Positions 9,945-19,934 of a stretch of DNA of 34,900 nucleotides are shown piece after piece. The translations under genes and the position numbers were made by a program. The stretch comes from Candidatus Omnitrophota bacterium (GTDB lineage: Bacteria; Omnitrophota; Gorgyraeia; JABMRN01; RBG-13-46-9): contig JADHYN010000011.1 of the NCBI GenBank assembly GCA_016782425.1, positions 1 through 34,900 of the forward strand, read 5' to 3'. The notes beneath the pieces were generated by a model. It was not told the DNA's origin, made no database searches, and saw only the letters and a list, made by a program, of their open reading frames with translations. How positions within the stretch are numbered: position 1 is the first letter of the stretch; every line of letters begins with the position of its first letter.

Positions 9945-10292
9945 ATGCCCGATAAACTATACACAATAGAAGAAGCGGCAATTGTTCTCGGTGTGTCCGA
10001 AGATCGCATTAAGAAGCTTGTTGAAAGCGGCAATTTGCCGGCTTATAAGATTGGTGGCCGGTTCCTGCGGTTCAGAAAGGAACAGGTAGAGGCCGTCAGA
10101 TATGAGATTCACGCTAAGTTCGGCGCCAAGGTAGTGGAGCGCGCCTCGCGCGACTACCTTCAAAAAACAAAAGGCGTGGTATACCCGCAGTCGCTCCCGG
10201 ATAGAATTTTGGATTTCTTTTATTTCAACGACTTTTACATTATCGCTGCCGCCCTTGCATGCCTGATTTTGTTATTCATATTTAAGGCATAA
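9945..10292 (+). CDS. Excisionase-type HTH protein with C-terminal transmembrane segment
   Basis: 'LYTIEEAAIVLGVSEDRIKKLVESGNLPAYKIGGRFLRFRKEQVE' followed by C-terminal 'FYIIAAALACLILLFIFKA'. Confidence 0.82.
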   Translation: MPDKLYTIEEAAIVLGVSEDRIKKLVESGNLPAYKIGGRFLRFRKEQVEAVRYEIHAKFGAKVVERASRDYLQKTKGVVYPQSLPDRILDFFYFNDFYIIAAALACLILLFIFKA

Positions 10293-11243
10293 ATGCTTAA
10301 AATAACCCATCTACAATTATTTCCCTTATGCTTTTCTCTATGCGCCGTAGCCGCTTTTGCCGACACGGTCTATCTGGAAAATGACGCGGAAATGAAAGGC
10401 GTAGTCGTGGAAGAATACGACGACAGGGTCGTTATCTCGACCTATGAAGGCGAAAAAAACATTCTCAAAAAAGACATTCACGCCATCTCCTACGATCTGA
10501 CCGAACAAAACCTTGTGGCCCTTGGCGATGTGTATGCCGCACGAGATAAATACAGAAAAGCCTACTTTTACTACGAAAAAGCCGTCAAAATAAATCCGAA
10601 ATACAAAACTGCGCGTGACAAAATGAATTTTATAACCGGGCAGATTTTCCGTGAATCTCAAACGGAGAAGCAAGACGCCATGCGGCGAAGGCAGGAGATC
10701 GAGAACTCATCAAAAACTTTGCCTTCTAAAAAAGAAGATTTTAAAAAAGAGCTTGAGCAAAAAATCGGTATAGTCATAACCGAAGAAGACAATAGCGTAA
10801 AGATAATAGATGTCACAGGTGACAGCTCGGCGTATGACGCCGGCTTGCAGCCCGGCGATACGTTAATTTCGGTCTGGGGCCGCTTTACTAATTACATGTC
10901 AAAGGAAAGAGTAAGTCGCCTTTTATTGGAAAGCTTGGGCGAGATTAAAATAGATATTCAGCGAGACGTCGTGTTGGAAAAAGAAAGCCCGACTGCGGGG
11001 TTTCATAAAGATATTATAGGCGGGAAATTGGATATGTTAAGAGACGGCCTTACCCTCGTGGATTTAAAAGAAGGGTCTCCCGGCCAAAAGGCGGGTCTTA
11101 GTAAGGGCGATTTAATCATTGCCATAAACGGCGCTTCAACGCGCTACATGCCGCTGGCGGATGCGGAGAAGATAATCGGAAATAAAAAAACGGGCGCTGT
11201 GAAATTTACCATAAGAAGGGACGCGACTATATGGAGGAAGTAG
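10293..11243 (+). CDS. Secreted protein with TPR-like region and two PDZ-like domains
   Basis: Signal peptide; 'LGDVYAARDKYRKAYFYYEKAVKINPKYKTA'; PDZ-like 'DSSAYDAGLQPGDTLISVWG' and 'GSPGQKAGLSKGDLIIAING'. Confidence 0.8.
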   Translation: MLKITHLQLFPLCFSLCAVAAFADTVYLENDAEMKGVVVEEYDDRVVISTYEGEKNILKKDIHAISYDLTEQNLVALGDVYAARDKYRKAYFYYEKAVKINPKYKTARDKMNFITGQIFRESQTEKQDAMRRRQEIENSSKTLPSKKEDFKKELEQKIGIVITEEDNSVKIIDVTGDSSAYDAGLQPGDTLISVWGRFTNYMSKERVSRLLLESLGEIKIDIQRDVVLEKESPTAGFHKDIIGGKLDMLRDGLTLVDLKEGSPGQKAGLSKGDLIIAINGASTRYMPLADAEKIIGNKKTGAVKFTIRRDATIWRK

Positions 11244-11245
11244 GA

Positions 11246-11683
11246 ATGGAAAAGAGGCTCTATAAGAGAACTCGATACATTGTCAAGGCAAAATTCCAGA
11301 TGAAATACGTCGGCTTACTTCTTTTAGTTGCGCTCGCAAGCGCGGCTATTTCCGGATATACGATATATTATAACTCGTGGGTTCTTTTAGGGGAAAAACT
11401 CGCGAACGTCTATCCGCAGGGAAGGCTTATGGAGATTTTTAAATCCGTAAACATTAAACTGGCCGTTAGCATGGTTTTTGTTTCAATGCTTTGCATCGGG
11501 ATAGGGATTTTGGTCTCACACAAGATCGCGGGCCCGGTTTACAGGATGATAAGGTTTTTAGACGACTTGACGGCCGGCGATTACAGTAAGCGCCTGGTCT
11601 TAAGGAGAAAAGATGAATTGAAGGACCTGGCAGAGGCTATAAACAGGCTGACAGTCGAACTGGATAAGAAAAAAAAGGCTTGA
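11246..11683 (+). CDS. Two-TM protein ending in a HAMP domain, no output domain
   Basis: TM1 'VGLLLLVALASAAISGYTIYY', TM2 'AVSMVFVSMLCIGIGILVSHKIAGPVYRM', HAMP 'DDLTAGDYSKRLVLRRKDELKDLAEAINRL'. Confidence 0.8.
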   Translation: MEKRLYKRTRYIVKAKFQMKYVGLLLLVALASAAISGYTIYYNSWVLLGEKLANVYPQGRLMEIFKSVNIKLAVSMVFVSMLCIGIGILVSHKIAGPVYRMIRFLDDLTAGDYSKRLVLRRKDELKDLAEAINRLTVELDKKKKA

Positions 11684-11708
11684 CAGTATCAATGGGATGT
11701 GTTATTTT
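11680..11708 (+). promoter_or_regulatory. Candidate sigma70-type promoter upstream of polA
   Basis: TTGACA-17 nt-TATTTT; second candidate TTGCAA-16 nt-TATAAT at 11753-11780. Confidence 0.5.
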
Positions 11709-11810
11709 ATGCCACGATCACTTAGCTACTAAGCTCTTTTGAGCTAAAGCAGTTGCAAAAGGCCCAACCTAGTTTATAATAATCGAAAATCAAATCTGAT
11801 GTATTAATTC

Positions 11811-14486
11811 ATGCCTGATAGATCGAACAAAAAATTTTTTCTGATTGATGGTAACTCATTTTGCTATAGGGCCTATTACGCCATAAGGCACCTGTCTAAC
11901 TCCAAAGGGCAAGCCACGAATGCTATTTATGGGGTTATCGCGATGATCAGAAAGATTATCAAGGATGAAAAACCTGACATGATAGCTGTTGCATTTGACC
12001 TAAAGGGGCCGACATTCAGGCACGAAAAATTTAAGGACTATAAGGCAACGCGAAAGCCCATGCCAGATGACCTGGTGAGCCAAATACCGTACATAAAGAA
12101 GATTGTGACAGCCTACAATATACCCATTTACGAGATGCCGGGGTACGAGGCGGACGATGTTCTGGCGACCCTTGCCGAAAAGTGCGCCAAGACAAAGAAC
12201 GTAGACACCTTTTTAGTTACAAGTGACAAAGATGCAATGCAGCTTGTAGGATCCCGCATAAAAGTTTACAGCCCGCACAAGGATGGCATGGTCTATGGTG
12301 AAAAAGAGGTTAAGGAAAGGTTCGGAGTCGGGCCGGATAAGATAACCGATCTTATGGCGCTGATGGGAGACGCCTCGGACAATATTCCCGGCGTACCCGG
12401 CATAGGCGAAAAAACCGCAGTGGAGCTTATGAAGAAATTTGATAGCCTTGAAGACCTTTTGAAGAATGTCCATAAGGTTAAAAGCCAGTCGCAGCGAAAA
12501 AAAATTGAGCAGTCAAAAGAACTTGCGCTGTTAAGCAAGGATCTTGCGACCGTTGACAGAAATGTTCCGATAGAGGTGGATTTAAATGACCTGTGCATGC
12601 AGGAACCAAACGAAAAGGCGCTTATAGAGCTTTTTAAGGAGCTGGAATTTAGAAATCTATTAAAAGACATAACGCCGAAGCAAAAGCACGAGGGCACTTA
12701 CGATATTGTCGATAATAAAAAAAGTTTCATGAAGTTAATGCAAGCGTTGAAAGGTGTAAAGAGCTTTGCGTTTGATTTCGAGACAACCCACTACGACCCG
12801 ATGCGTGCCGTACCATGTGGGGTATCGTTTTGTTGGAGCGAGGGGGAGGCTAGCTACATACCACTTAACGCTCTTACGGATATATCTAAAGAGGAAGTTT
12901 TGGAAGAACTAAAAGGGATTTTTGAAGATAGCAACATAAAGAAAATCGGACAGAACATAAAATACGATGCATTGATTCTAAAAAATCTTGGTATTCCGGT
13001 AAAAGGCATCGCATTTGATACCATGGTCGCTTCATATCTTTTAAACCCGTCCAAATCACGGCATAATCTTGGCGATATAGCATTTGAACACCTGGGGCGT
13101 ACTATGGAATCGATTGAGGATCTGATAGGGAAGGGCAAAAAGGCCATTACCATGGATCGGGTTGACGTCCGGAAAGTGTGCGACTACTGTTGTCGGGATA
13201 GTGATGCCACATTTAGCGCCAAGGCAATTCTTCTTAAAAAAATGGAGGAAAGAAATCTCGAAAAATTATTTTTTGACGTCGAAATACCGCTTATTAATGT
13301 GTTGGCCGACATGGAATTTTCGGGTGTAAGCATTGACACCAAATACCTTAATGCGCTTTCCGGGGATCTGGAAAAAGAGATTAAGAAGCTTGAGAAAATA
13401 ATTTTCGAGCTTGCCGGAGAAAGTTTTAACATAAACTCGCCAAAACAACTCCAGGTTATCCTTTTTGAAAAATTAAAAATGCCTGTCATAAAAAAGACAA
13501 AAACAGGCGCTTCGACAAACGAAGAAGTGCTGCGGGTTTTAGCTGAGAAAGAACGCCTACCAAAAGAAATTTTGCGTTACAGGACGCTGGCAAAATTAAC
13601 CTCGACCTATGTCAATAGCCTGCCCGAACTTATAAATCCGAAAACAGGGCGGATACATACCTCTTTCAATCAGGCAGTAACCGCAACAGGCAGGCTTTCG
13701 TCAAGCAATCCGAATGTGCAGAATATCCCCATAAGGACCGAAACCGGCAAGAAGATCCGCAAAGCCTTTGTTGCGGAGAAAAAAGAACAGCTAATACTTT
13801 CGGCGGATTATTCGCAGATAGAGCTTCGAATTTTGGCGCATCTTTCCGGAGATAATAATCTCATCGGTGCCTTTCGTGAGGGTAGAGACATTCACGCCTT
13901 TACCGCCTCTTTAATATACGGCCTCGATGAAAAAGATGTTGACCAAAAAATGCGAAGTACGGCAAAAACAGTAAATTTCGGTATCGTCTACGGGATTAGC
14001 GCCTATGGCCTATCGCGGGACCTGGGGATCGATGTCCGTGAAGCCGCAAAGTTCATAGACGCCTATTTCGAGCGTTATCCCCTGGTAAAAACTTATCTGG
14101 AAGAAAAGGTAAAAGAAACACGAGACGCCGGCTTTGTAACCACGATTCTCGGAAGGCGCCGCTACATACCGGAGATCAATTCAGAAAATGTTTCCGTGCG
14201 CAATTTTGCCGAACGCACGGCAGTAAACACGCCCATACAGGGCTCAGCCGCGGACCTTATAAAGCTCGCAATGATCGAGATACATGGGTCGCTTGATAAT
14301 TTTGATGCCAGGATGATCTTACAAGTCCATGATGAGCTTGTTTTTGAAGTAGGGAAGAAGGATTTGAAAAAGTTTGCGAAAGTCGTAAAAAGCGGTATGG
14401 AAAACGTGATGAATCTAAAGGTGCCCATAACCGTGCGCCTTGAGGCCGGAATTAACTGGCTTGAAATGGAGGCTGTTGGGCTGTGA
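11811..14486 (+). CDS. polA: DNA polymerase I
   Basis: 5'-nuclease 'FLIDGNSFCYRAYYAI'; exonuclease 'FDFETT', 'GQNIKYDALIL', 'YCCRDSD'; polymerase 'SADYSQIELRILAHLSGD', 'RSTAKTVNFGIVYG', 'LQVHDELVFEV'. Confidence 0.97.
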   Translation: MPDRSNKKFFLIDGNSFCYRAYYAIRHLSNSKGQATNAIYGVIAMIRKIIKDEKPDMIAVAFDLKGPTFRHEKFKDYKATRKPMPDDLVSQIPYIKKIVTAYNIPIYEMPGYEADDVLATLAEKCAKTKNVDTFLVTSDKDAMQLVGSRIKVYSPHKDGMVYGEKEVKERFGVGPDKITDLMALMGDASDNIPGVPGIGEKTAVELMKKFDSLEDLLKNVHKVKSQSQRKKIEQSKELALLSKDLATVDRNVPIEVDLNDLCMQEPNEKALIELFKELEFRNLLKDITPKQKHEGTYDIVDNKKSFMKLMQALKGVKSFAFDFETTHYDPMRAVPCGVSFCWSEGEASYIPLNALTDISKEEVLEELKGIFEDSNIKKIGQNIKYDALILKNLGIPVKGIAFDTMVASYLLNPSKSRHNLGDIAFEHLGRTMESIEDLIGKGKKAITMDRVDVRKVCDYCCRDSDATFSAKAILLKKMEERNLEKLFFDVEIPLINVLADMEFSGVSIDTKYLNALSGDLEKEIKKLEKIIFELAGESFNINSPKQLQVILFEKLKMPVIKKTKTGASTNEEVLRVLAEKERLPKEILRYRTLAKLTSTYVNSLPELINPKTGRIHTSFNQAVTATGRLSSSNPNVQNIPIRTETGKKIRKAFVAEKKEQLILSADYSQIELRILAHLSGDNNLIGAFREGRDIHAFTASLIYGLDEKDVDQKMRSTAKTVNFGIVYGISAYGLSRDLGIDVREAAKFIDAYFERYPLVKTYLEEKVKETRDAGFVTTILGRRRYIPEINSENVSVRNFAERTAVNTPIQGSAADLIKLAMIEIHGSLDNFDARMILQVHDELVFEVGKKDLKKFAKVVKSGMENVMNLKVPITVRLEAGINWLEMEAVGL

Positions 14487-15067
14487 AGCTCGTAGTAGGC
14501 ATAACAGGAAATTTTGGAACAGGGAAAACAACCGTAGCCAATTTTTTTAAGGCTCGCGGGGCGCATGTTATTAATGCCGATAAAATCGTGCACGAAATTT
14601 ATAGGAATGATAAGCGTGTCCAGAAAAAAATACGACAGACCTTTGGGGGTGGCGTTTTCCGAAAAGGCGCTATTGATAGAAGTGAGCTTGCGCGAGTGGC
14701 GTTTTCAAAAGGACGCCTTCTCGGAAGGCTATGCAATATCGTATATCCCGAGACAGTAAAAAAAATAAGCGAAAGGCTTAAAAAATCAAAAAAATCTATT
14801 AATATCTTGGACGCGCCGATGTTAATAGAGTCAGGGCTCAATAATTATGTGGATTATATCGTGGTGGTATGTGCAAGTAAAAGAAATCAGATGGGAAGAT
14901 GCGCTTCGCTGGGATTTACTCCCGATGAGATTGGGAAGCGGCTTCTATTCCAAATGCCAAGTACTAAAAAAATAAAGTTTGCAGATTTCGTGATTAATAA
15001 TAATCGCTCGAAAGAGCACGCAAGAAAGGAAGTAAAAAAGATATGGCGAAAGTTAAAGAGGAGGTAA
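14483..15067 (+). CDS. coaE: Dephospho-CoA kinase
   Basis: '[37 protein letters not shown]', '[11 protein letters not shown]'. Confidence 0.93.
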   Translation: MKLVVGITGNFGTGKTTVANFFKARGAHVINADKIVHEIYRNDKRVQKKIRQTFGGGVFRKGAIDRSELARVAFSKGRLLGRLCNIVYPETVKKISERLKKSKKSINILDAPMLIESGLNNYVDYIVVVCASKRNQMGRCASLGFTPDEIGKRLLFQMPSTKKIKFADFVINNNRSKEHARKEVKKIWRKLKRR

Positions 15068-15069
15068 GG

Positions 15070-16326
15070 ATGGATAATATTAATATTGAAAAATTAAAAT
15101 CGCTTAACATGACCGAGTTAAACAAGGTCGCCAGGGGGCTCAAAATTAATAACCTGACCGGCGTTAAAAAACAGGACCTCATTTTTAAAATCCTTCAGGC
15201 AAAAACTGAGAAAGAAGGGCTAATATTCGGTGAGGGGGTGCTTGAAGTCCTTCCTGACGGCTTTGGTTTTTTAAGAAGCCCCAAATACAATTATCTTCCC
15301 TGTCCCGATGATATTTATATTTCACCGTCGCAAATAAGAAGGTTTAGCTTGCGTACGGGGGACACGATAAGCGGGCAAATACGGCCCCCGAAGGAAGGGG
15401 AAAGATACTTTGCGCTCCTTAAAGTAGAAGCTGTAAACTTCGAAAATCCGGAGAATGCAAAAGATAAAATTCTGTTTGATAACCTGACACCGCTTTATCC
15501 GAACGAGAGATATGCGCTGGAGACAAATCCGGATGAGATTTCTATGCGAGTAATGGATCTTTTGACACCGGTAGGCAAGGGACAGCGCGGAATGATTGTC
15601 GCACAGCCATATAGCGGAAAGACAGTACTTCTGCAGAAGTTCGCCAATAGCATAACGACAAATTATCCTGACGTTGTCTTGCTCGTATTGTTAATAGACG
15701 AAAGACCCGAAGAAGTAACTGACATGATAAGATCAGTAAACGGAGAGGTCGTAAGCTCTACATTTGATGAACCGGCAGAAAGGCACACTCAGGTAGCAGA
15801 AATGGTCCTGGAAAAAGCAAAGAGGCTTGTAGAACACAAAAGGGATGTTGTGATACTTCTGGATTCCATAACACGACTAGCAAGAGCCTATAACTCTGTC
15901 ATGCCGCACTCAGGCAAAATACTGTCCGGCGGTGTAGACTCAAACGCGTTACAGAAACCGAAGAGGTTCTTAGGTGCTGCACGAAACATCGAAGAGGGCG
16001 GATCACTTACAATCATAGCAACAGCACTTGTGGAAACAGGCTCCCGAATGGACGAAGTTATATTCGAGGAATTTAAAGGAACGGGCAACATGGAGTTACA
16101 GCTAGACAGGACACTTTTCCAGAGAAGGGTTTATCCCGCCATCGACATTAAGAAGTCCAACACAAGAAAAGAAGAGCTTCTTGTCGAAAGCAACGAGCTC
16201 CAGAAAATATGGCTTATGCGCAAGGCCCTTAATGACCTAAATAGCGTAGAGGCAATGGAGCTTTTAATCGAGAAACTTAAGAAAACCAAGACGAACAAAG
16301 AATTTCTAAAGTCACTTAACAAATAA
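15070..16326 (+). CDS. rho: Transcription termination factor Rho
   Basis: '[16 protein letters not shown]', '[19 protein letters not shown]', '[13 protein letters not shown]', '[13 protein letters not shown]'; ATG 15070 preceded by AGGAGG. Confidence 0.97.
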   Translation: MDNINIEKLKSLNMTELNKVARGLKINNLTGVKKQDLIFKILQAKTEKEGLIFGEGVLEVLPDGFGFLRSPKYNYLPCPDDIYISPSQIRRFSLRTGDTISGQIRPPKEGERYFALLKVEAVNFENPENAKDKILFDNLTPLYPNERYALETNPDEISMRVMDLLTPVGKGQRGMIVAQPYSGKTVLLQKFANSITTNYPDVVLLVLLIDERPEEVTDMIRSVNGEVVSSTFDEPAERHTQVAEMVLEKAKRLVEHKRDVVILLDSITRLARAYNSVMPHSGKILSGGVDSNALQKPKRFLGAARNIEEGGSLTIIATALVETGSRMDEVIFEEFKGTGNMELQLDRTLFQRRVYPAIDIKKSNTRKEELLVESNELQKIWLMRKALNDLNSVEAMELLIEKLKKTKTNKEFLKSLNK

Positions 16327-16328
16327 TA

Positions 16329-16348
16329 CTACAGGCGTAAGCCTGTAG
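16329..16348 (+). repeat. Perfect 8-bp hairpin with GTAA loop in the rho-rpmE gap
   Basis: CTACAGGC-GTAA-GCCTGTAG. Confidence 0.7.
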
Positions 16349-16363
16349 AATAAAGGAGAAGGA

Positions 16364-16645
16364 ATGAAACCGAAAATTCACCCGGAATACAAAGATACCA
16401 GAATCGTGTGCGCGTGCGGGGAAGTCATACAAACCAGGAGCACGAAGCAAAATATCCACATCGAGATCTGTTCAAAATGTCACCCGTTTTTTACCGGCAA
16501 GCAAAAGCTGATTGACGCAGCCGGAAGGGTTGATAAATTCATGAAAAGATATGAAAAAAAACAGAAACCGAAGGCAAAAAAGGAAAAAACTGTCGAGAAA
16601 AATTCCCCCGCTGAAGAGGAAAAAGAGGAGCAAGGAAAAGAATAA
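16364..16645 (+). CDS. rpmE: 50S ribosomal protein L31, Cys-containing (zinc) type, with charged C-terminal extension
   Basis: '[27 protein letters not shown]...[16 protein letters not shown]'. Confidence 0.95.
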   Translation: MKPKIHPEYKDTRIVCACGEVIQTRSTKQNIHIEICSKCHPFFTGKQKLIDAAGRVDKFMKRYEKKQKPKAKKEKTVEKNSPAEEEKEEQGKE

Positions 16646-16651
16646 GGGAAG

Positions 16652-17713
16652 ATGAATAAGAAATTAGAGGAAAAGTTAAAACGGTTTTCAGAACTTCAGG
16701 AGCTGGTTGTTGATCCCAAAATCATTTCCAACCCCCAGGAGTACAAAAAATACGCCAAGGAGATGTCATCTTTACAGAAGATCGTTTCGAAATACAACGA
16801 GTACAAAAAAATTGTTGACGAAATGACTTCGCTTGAAGCTGTGATAGGTGACACCGCACAGGAAAAAGAATTCCTCGAGTTGGCGAAAGATGAACTCGGG
16901 TCCCATAAAATCACCACCGACAAGCTCCAAAAAGAGCTGGAAGAGCTCCTTCTCGAAAAAGACGAAAACGAAGATAAGGACATCATAATGGAAATACGCC
17001 AGGGGACCGGTGGCGTAGAAGCTGCGTTGTTTGCGCATGATTTATTCAGGATGTATTCGAGATATGCAGCAAGGAAAGGCTGGAAGGTTGAAACCATGTC
17101 TGCCAGTGTCACAGAAAAAGGCGGTTTTAAAGAGGTTATATTTTCGGTGTCCGGTGATGGCGTTTACGGTAACTTTAAGTATGAAAGCGGCACGCACAGA
17201 GTACAACGCGTTCCTGCCACAGAGACTAGCGGTCGCATCCATACCTCAGCGGCAACAGTAGCGGTACTGCCGGAAGCTGAAGATGTCGACATGGAGGTAA
17301 AACCGCAAGATTTGCGAATAGATGTTTTTAGGGCGGGCGGTAGAGGCGGTCAGCATGTGAATGTTACTGATTCCGCGGTAAGAATCACGCACATGCCTAC
17401 GGGCCTTGTTGTGAGTTGCCAGGACGAAAGGTCCCAGCATAAAAATAAGGCAAAGGCGATGAGGGTGCTCCGCGCGCGGCTTTTTGATAAGCTAACGCAG
17501 GATCAAAATAAGAAGCGATCTCGCGATCGCAAACTGCAAGTTGGTTCGGGTGACAGGTCAGAGAAAATAAGAACTTATAATTTTCCGGATAGGCGCGTAA
17601 CAGATCATAGAATTGGATTTACAAAACATAACTTAGAAGATGTCCTGAATGGCGCGCTTGACGAATTTATAGCTGCCTTGAGAGAGGCAGGCCGCAAAGA
17701 GAGGATGAAGTAA
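16652..17713 (+). CDS. prfA: Peptide chain release factor 1
   Basis: '[25 protein letters not shown]' (GGQ motif), '[21 protein letters not shown]'. Confidence 0.97.
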   Translation: MNKKLEEKLKRFSELQELVVDPKIISNPQEYKKYAKEMSSLQKIVSKYNEYKKIVDEMTSLEAVIGDTAQEKEFLELAKDELGSHKITTDKLQKELEELLLEKDENEDKDIIMEIRQGTGGVEAALFAHDLFRMYSRYAARKGWKVETMSASVTEKGGFKEVIFSVSGDGVYGNFKYESGTHRVQRVPATETSGRIHTSAATVAVLPEAEDVDMEVKPQDLRIDVFRAGGRGGQHVNVTDSAVRITHMPTGLVVSCQDERSQHKNKAKAMRVLRARLFDKLTQDQNKKRSRDRKLQVGSGDRSEKIRTYNFPDRRVTDHRIGFTKHNLEDVLNGALDEFIAALREAGRKERMK

Positions 17714-17718
17714 GGTTT

Positions 17719-18369
17719 ATGCGCCGAGCCCCTTTTATGGATTTCGAATTCGAAACGGAAAACGCAGTGCTTTATCCCAGGCCCGAAACTGAAATCCTGG
17801 TGGAAAAAGCCATCGATCTTCTTTCGGGGCACGTTGAATCCGGCCGGACGCCGGCAATACTAGACATCGGTACCGGATGCGGAAACATCGCAATAAGTTT
17901 GACAAAGTATATTCTTTCGGGTAAAATTGTCGCTTTAGATATTTCTGATGCGGCTCTTAGGGTTGCAGAGGGTAATGCCGCTACGCATGGAGTCCGGGAA
18001 AGGATAGTTTTTTTAAAAAGCAATCTGTTTGAAAACGTAAAAAAGAATTACGAAAACTATTTTGATTTAATTATTTCGAATCCACCATATGTTTCATTAG
18101 AAGACTTTTCCTCGCTTCCAGAGGAGGTAAAGAGCGACCCATATATTGCGCTGTATGGCGGTACTGACGGCACGGACTTTTATAGAAGGATTACGAAAGA
18201 ATCTCCGGCCTTTCTTAAAAGCGGCGGGATTCTGCTCATGGAAATTGGCTACAATCAGGCAGATGCAGTCAAAGCACTTCTGGAGAATTCAGGTAATTTT
18301 CGCGACATATGTGTCTATAAAGATTACGCAAATATTGACAGGATCATAAAAGCGAGAAAAAATGGATAG
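17719..18369 (+). CDS. prmC: Release factor glutamine methyltransferase, short form
   Basis: 'YPRPETEILVEKAI', 'ILDIGTGCGNIAISL', 'LIISNPPYVS'; directly downstream of prfA. Confidence 0.9.
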   Translation: MRRAPFMDFEFETENAVLYPRPETEILVEKAIDLLSGHVESGRTPAILDIGTGCGNIAISLTKYILSGKIVALDISDAALRVAEGNAATHGVRERIVFLKSNLFENVKKNYENYFDLIISNPPYVSLEDFSSLPEEVKSDPYIALYGGTDGTDFYRRITKESPAFLKSGGILLMEIGYNQADAVKALLENSGNFRDICVYKDYANIDRIIKARKNG

Positions 18370-19633
18370 ATTAGTGATAGAGGGCGGCAATACCCTTAAA
18401 GGCACGATTAATATAAGCGGCGCTAAAAATGCGGCTCTTCCGATAATGGCAGCGGCGCTCTTGACAGACGAGACCTGTGTTATAAATAATGTCCCTGCAC
18501 TACGTGATACTGATACGATGATTAGAATTTTACGCGCCATGGAAGCTAAGGTCGAAAGAAAAAAAGAACGCGTTTCTATAACCGGCGCCTGCGGAAAACT
18601 AAAAGCCCCCTATAACCTTGTGAGCACAATGAGGGCTTCTATTTGCGTCCTGGGGCCGCTTGTTGCAAAAAGAAAATTTGCGGAGGTTTCCTTTCCCGGT
18701 GGCTGCATTATCGGCCCGCGCCCGATAGACTTGCACTTAAAGGGATTGGAAAAGTTAGGGGCTGAGATAAAGATAAAATCCGGCTATATCATAGCAAAGG
18801 CTAAAAAACTTAAAGGAGCTAATATTTATCTGGGAGGCCATTTTGGTTCAAGCGTTCTTGCAACTGCCAACACAATGATGGCGGCCACACTTGCAGAGGG
18901 CACAACGGTTATCGAAAACGCGGCCTGCGAACCCGAAATAGTGGACTTGGCTAATTTTCTGATATCAATGGGCGCTAGGATAGAAGGCCACTCCACTCCT
19001 ACAGTAATGATAACGGGTGTAAAAAAACTTCACGCTACGAATTATAAGATAATATCCGATCGCGTTGAAACAGGGACATATGCGCTGGCGGGTGCAATTA
19101 CAGGAGGCGATCTTTTCCTAAAAGGAGCGAAGGGCGCGCATCTCCTTGCCGTAATAGATAAGTTACGTGAATGCGGAATTCATATTACCGAACATAAAGA
19201 CGGACTACGGGTAAAGAGAAAAGTCAGGAGCAAGATAAAGCCCGCATCCGTTACGACACTGCCATATCCGGGTTTTCCGACAGACATGCAAGCGCAGATA
19301 ATGGCGCTTCTTTGTTTGTCAGACGGTATAAGTATTATAACGGAAAAAATTTATCCCGAAAGATTTATACACGTGAGCGAACTCGGCCGCATGGGGGCGC
19401 AAATTATACTTGAAGGCCCGAACGCCATAATAAAGGGCGTAAAGAGCTTGAGCGGCGCCGATGTCATGGCCTCGGATCTAAGGGCATCGGCAGCCTTAGT
19501 CCTGGCAGGGCTTGTCGCAAAACAAAAGACCCGTGTTCACAGGATATATCACCTTGATCGCGGTTATGAGGAATTAGATAAAAAATTGAAAAACGTCGGA
19601 GCGCGTATTTGGAGAGAAAAGGAGGAAAGATAA
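18362..19633 (+). CDS. murA: UDP-N-acetylglucosamine 1-carboxyvinyltransferase
   Basis: '[19 protein letters not shown]', '[24 protein letters not shown]' with active-site Cys. Confidence 0.97.
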   Translation: MDRLVIEGGNTLKGTINISGAKNAALPIMAAALLTDETCVINNVPALRDTDTMIRILRAMEAKVERKKERVSITGACGKLKAPYNLVSTMRASICVLGPLVAKRKFAEVSFPGGCIIGPRPIDLHLKGLEKLGAEIKIKSGYIIAKAKKLKGANIYLGGHFGSSVLATANTMMAATLAEGTTVIENAACEPEIVDLANFLISMGARIEGHSTPTVMITGVKKLHATNYKIISDRVETGTYALAGAITGGDLFLKGAKGAHLLAVIDKLRECGIHITEHKDGLRVKRKVRSKIKPASVTTLPYPGFPTDMQAQIMALLCLSDGISIITEKIYPERFIHVSELGRMGAQIILEGPNAIIKGVKSLSGADVMASDLRASAALVLAGLVAKQKTRVHRIYHLDRGYEELDKKLKNVGARIWREKEER

Positions 19634-19875
19634 TGGCAGTAGTGTTGAGATTAAAAAGGATGGGAACAAATAAAAAGCCTTTTTACAGGATCGTGGCTAC
19701 CGATAAAAGAAGCCCGAGGGACGGGCGCTTTATCGAAGAAATCGGCTACTACGACCCCAAAAAGAACCCCGCTGATATAAAAATTGACAGGGAACGGGCT
19801 CTTTATTGGCTGAAAAACGGCGCAAAGCCATCCGAAACAGTCCGAAGCCTTATTAAGAAGCAAGGTATAAAGTAA
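19633..19875 (+). CDS. rpsP: 30S ribosomal protein S16
   Basis: '[42 protein letters not shown]'; in-frame ATG 19633 of ORF 19609..19875. Confidence 0.96.
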   Translation: MAVVLRLKRMGTNKKPFYRIVATDKRSPRDGRFIEEIGYYDPKKNPADIKIDRERALYWLKNGAKPSETVRSLIKKQGIK

Positions 19876-19934
19876 GAAAATTACAAATCCAAAACGTTTT
19901 GTTATTTGGAATTTGGAATTTCAGTTTATAGGCT

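Noticed and set aside
11709-11810. polA leader as a known riboswitch
   Set aside because: I could not match it to any riboswitch consensus I know; only a small hairpin is visible.
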